64,000 nucleotides of DNA, from assembly GCF_000154225.1 (NCBI RefSeq), contig NZ_DS264586.1, forward strand, positions 898,527 to 962,526, in the 5' to 3' direction. Shown here piece by piece: positions 63,252-64,000 of the stretch. Position 1 is the stretch's first letter, and every line of letters begins with the position of its first letter. This DNA comes from Schaalia dentiphila ATCC 17982 (lineage in GTDB: Bacteria > Actinomycetota > Actinomycetes > Actinomycetales > Actinomycetaceae). Position numbers and translations under genes: made by a program. Below the pieces are notes generated by a model. The model was not told the origin of the DNA, did not search any database, and worked only from the letters and a program-made list of their open reading frames with translations.

Positions 63252-64000
63252 GTGACTCCCAAATCAACACCCGCTTCTTCAGCTCCCGCCGCGTCGGCCG
63301 CCTCCGCGCGTAAGCCGTTCAAGACATGGCACCTGTCGATGATGGCCCTCGGCCTCGCCATCGGTGCTGGCTTCTTCCTGGGCACGGGTTCCGCGATCCA
63401 TCAGGCCGGTCCGGCTGTCATCGTGTCCTACGCCCTGGCGGCCATCATCGTCGTGTCGGTCATGCTGGCTCTCGCGGAACTGGCCTCGTCTCTGCCGTCG
63501 ACGGGGTCCTTCTCGTCCTACGCCGAGGCTGGGATCGGTCGGTGGGCCGGGTTCACGATCGGGTGGCTGTATTGGGTCATGCTCATCATGGTGTCGGGTC
63601 TGGAGGTGACGGGCGCGGCGACGTTCTTCGTCGGCTGGTTCCCCGCAGTTCCGCAGTGGGTGGTTGCCCTCGTAATTGTCGTTGTTATTGGCGGCATTAA
63701 CCTGCTGGCGGCCGGGCAGTACGGTGAAATCGAGGCCTGGCTGTCGATGGTGAAGATCGTCGCGATCATCGCCTTCCTGGGCGTGGGCGTGTACCTGGTT
63801 GCGCGCACGGCGATCGCCGGCCCCCTGCCGGGTCACGAGGGCGTGCTGCAGAACGTGCTGGGGCACAACGGTTTCGCACCCAATGGCCTGTCGGGTATCG
63901 CGGTCGCTCTCCTGGCGGTCATCACGTCCTTCGGTGGCCTGGAGATCGTGACAATCGCCGCCGCCGAGGCCGAGGATCCCCGCGCCGCCATGAGCAGCGC
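63252..64000 (+). CDS. APC-superfamily amino acid permease (C-terminus off the window)
   Basis: The first 249 residues of a permease like GabP/AnsP: a Ser/Ala-rich N-terminus, then G-A-G-F-F-L-G-T-G-S-A-I-H-Q-A-G-P-A in helix one, A-E-L-A-S-S-L-P-S-T-G-S-F helix two, W-L-Y-W-V helix three, and E-A-W-L-S-M-V-K-I. It continues in frame to base 64000. GTG 63252 follows TAGTAT (63240-63245) by six bases. This box overlaps the preceding stop codon. Confidence 0.92.
   Translation, partial: MTPKSTPASSAPAASAASARKPFKTWHLSMMALGLAIGAGFFLGTGSAIHQAGPAVIVSYALAAIIVVSVMLALAELASSLPSTGSFSSYAEAGIGRWAGFTIGWLYWVMLIMVSGLEVTGAATFFVGWFPAVPQWVVALVIVVVIGGINLLAAGQYGEIEAWLSMVKIVAIIAFLGVGVYLVARTAIAGPLPGHEGVLQNVLGHNGFAPNGLSGIAVALLAVITSFGGLEIVTIAAAEAEDPRAAMSS

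Overview
The window is high-G+C actinobacterial chromosome, by eye about two-thirds G+C. A PknA/PstP/FHA cell-envelope operon, an LPxTG shaft pilin with a class C sortase, class Ib ribonucleotide reductase with NrdR-type operators, and many starts that look leaderless all fit an oral Actinomyces or Schaalia relative. That assignment is inferred from gene content; no rRNA or tRNA gene was seen to test it. I saw no insertion sequence, prophage or CRISPR array.

Layout. 1-6812 (minus strand): the growth and division operon fhaA-fhaB-pstP-rodA-pbpA-pknA, with pknA running off the left edge. 7230-8192: nrdF alone. 8349-12977: small membrane proteins, a degenerate gene, a proline iminopeptidase-like hydrolase, and a lipoprotein/OmpA-domain pair. 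13093-16003: a two-component system and the AzlCD branched-chain amino acid exporter. 16260-19323: a complete polar amino acid ABC importer with a 17-G tract upstream. 19457-19693: two 19-bp tandem arrays. 19847-26502: an RNase HI fusion, an exported or membrane-anchored protein, oligopeptidase B, a GtrA-like protein and a patatin-like protein. 26505-28093: long non-coding DNA with a structured repeat element, then many NrdR-like boxes ahead of nrdH-nrdI-nrdE. 31394-33795: four tandem paralogues with Tyr/Gln/Pro/Ala-rich N-termini. 33918-39180: an ABC-class ATPase and a MacB/FtsX-type ABC exporter. 39450-47255: L-serine dehydratase and the pilus locus (shaft pilin, sortase, large surface protein). 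47359-59484: MTA/SAH nucleosidase, low-molecular-weight tyrosine phosphatase, a CcdA-thioredoxin fusion, nucleotide salvage genes, SprT-like protein, HrpA helicase, ADP-ribosylglycohydrolase, a VIT1-type metal transporter and a YtxH-like protein. 59734-64000: a hydrolase, the second copy of the repeat element, a PfkB kinase, a TRIC-type membrane protein and the start of an APC permease.

Three sequence systems stand out beyond the genes. First, a 14-mer, GACGAGGCCGGGGC, occurs 15 times exactly, in both orientations, between genes and inside them; inside genes it is always read in one phase (DEAGA or APASS). Second, an approximately 0.8-kb non-coding element is present twice with the same internal geometry: two modules, each of two direct and three inverted short repeats phased about 42 bp apart. 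Third, the region ahead of nrdHIE carries nine NrdR-box-like sites plus a cluster of DnaA-box-like nonamers, while the partner gene nrdF sits about 20 kb away with no such site visible.
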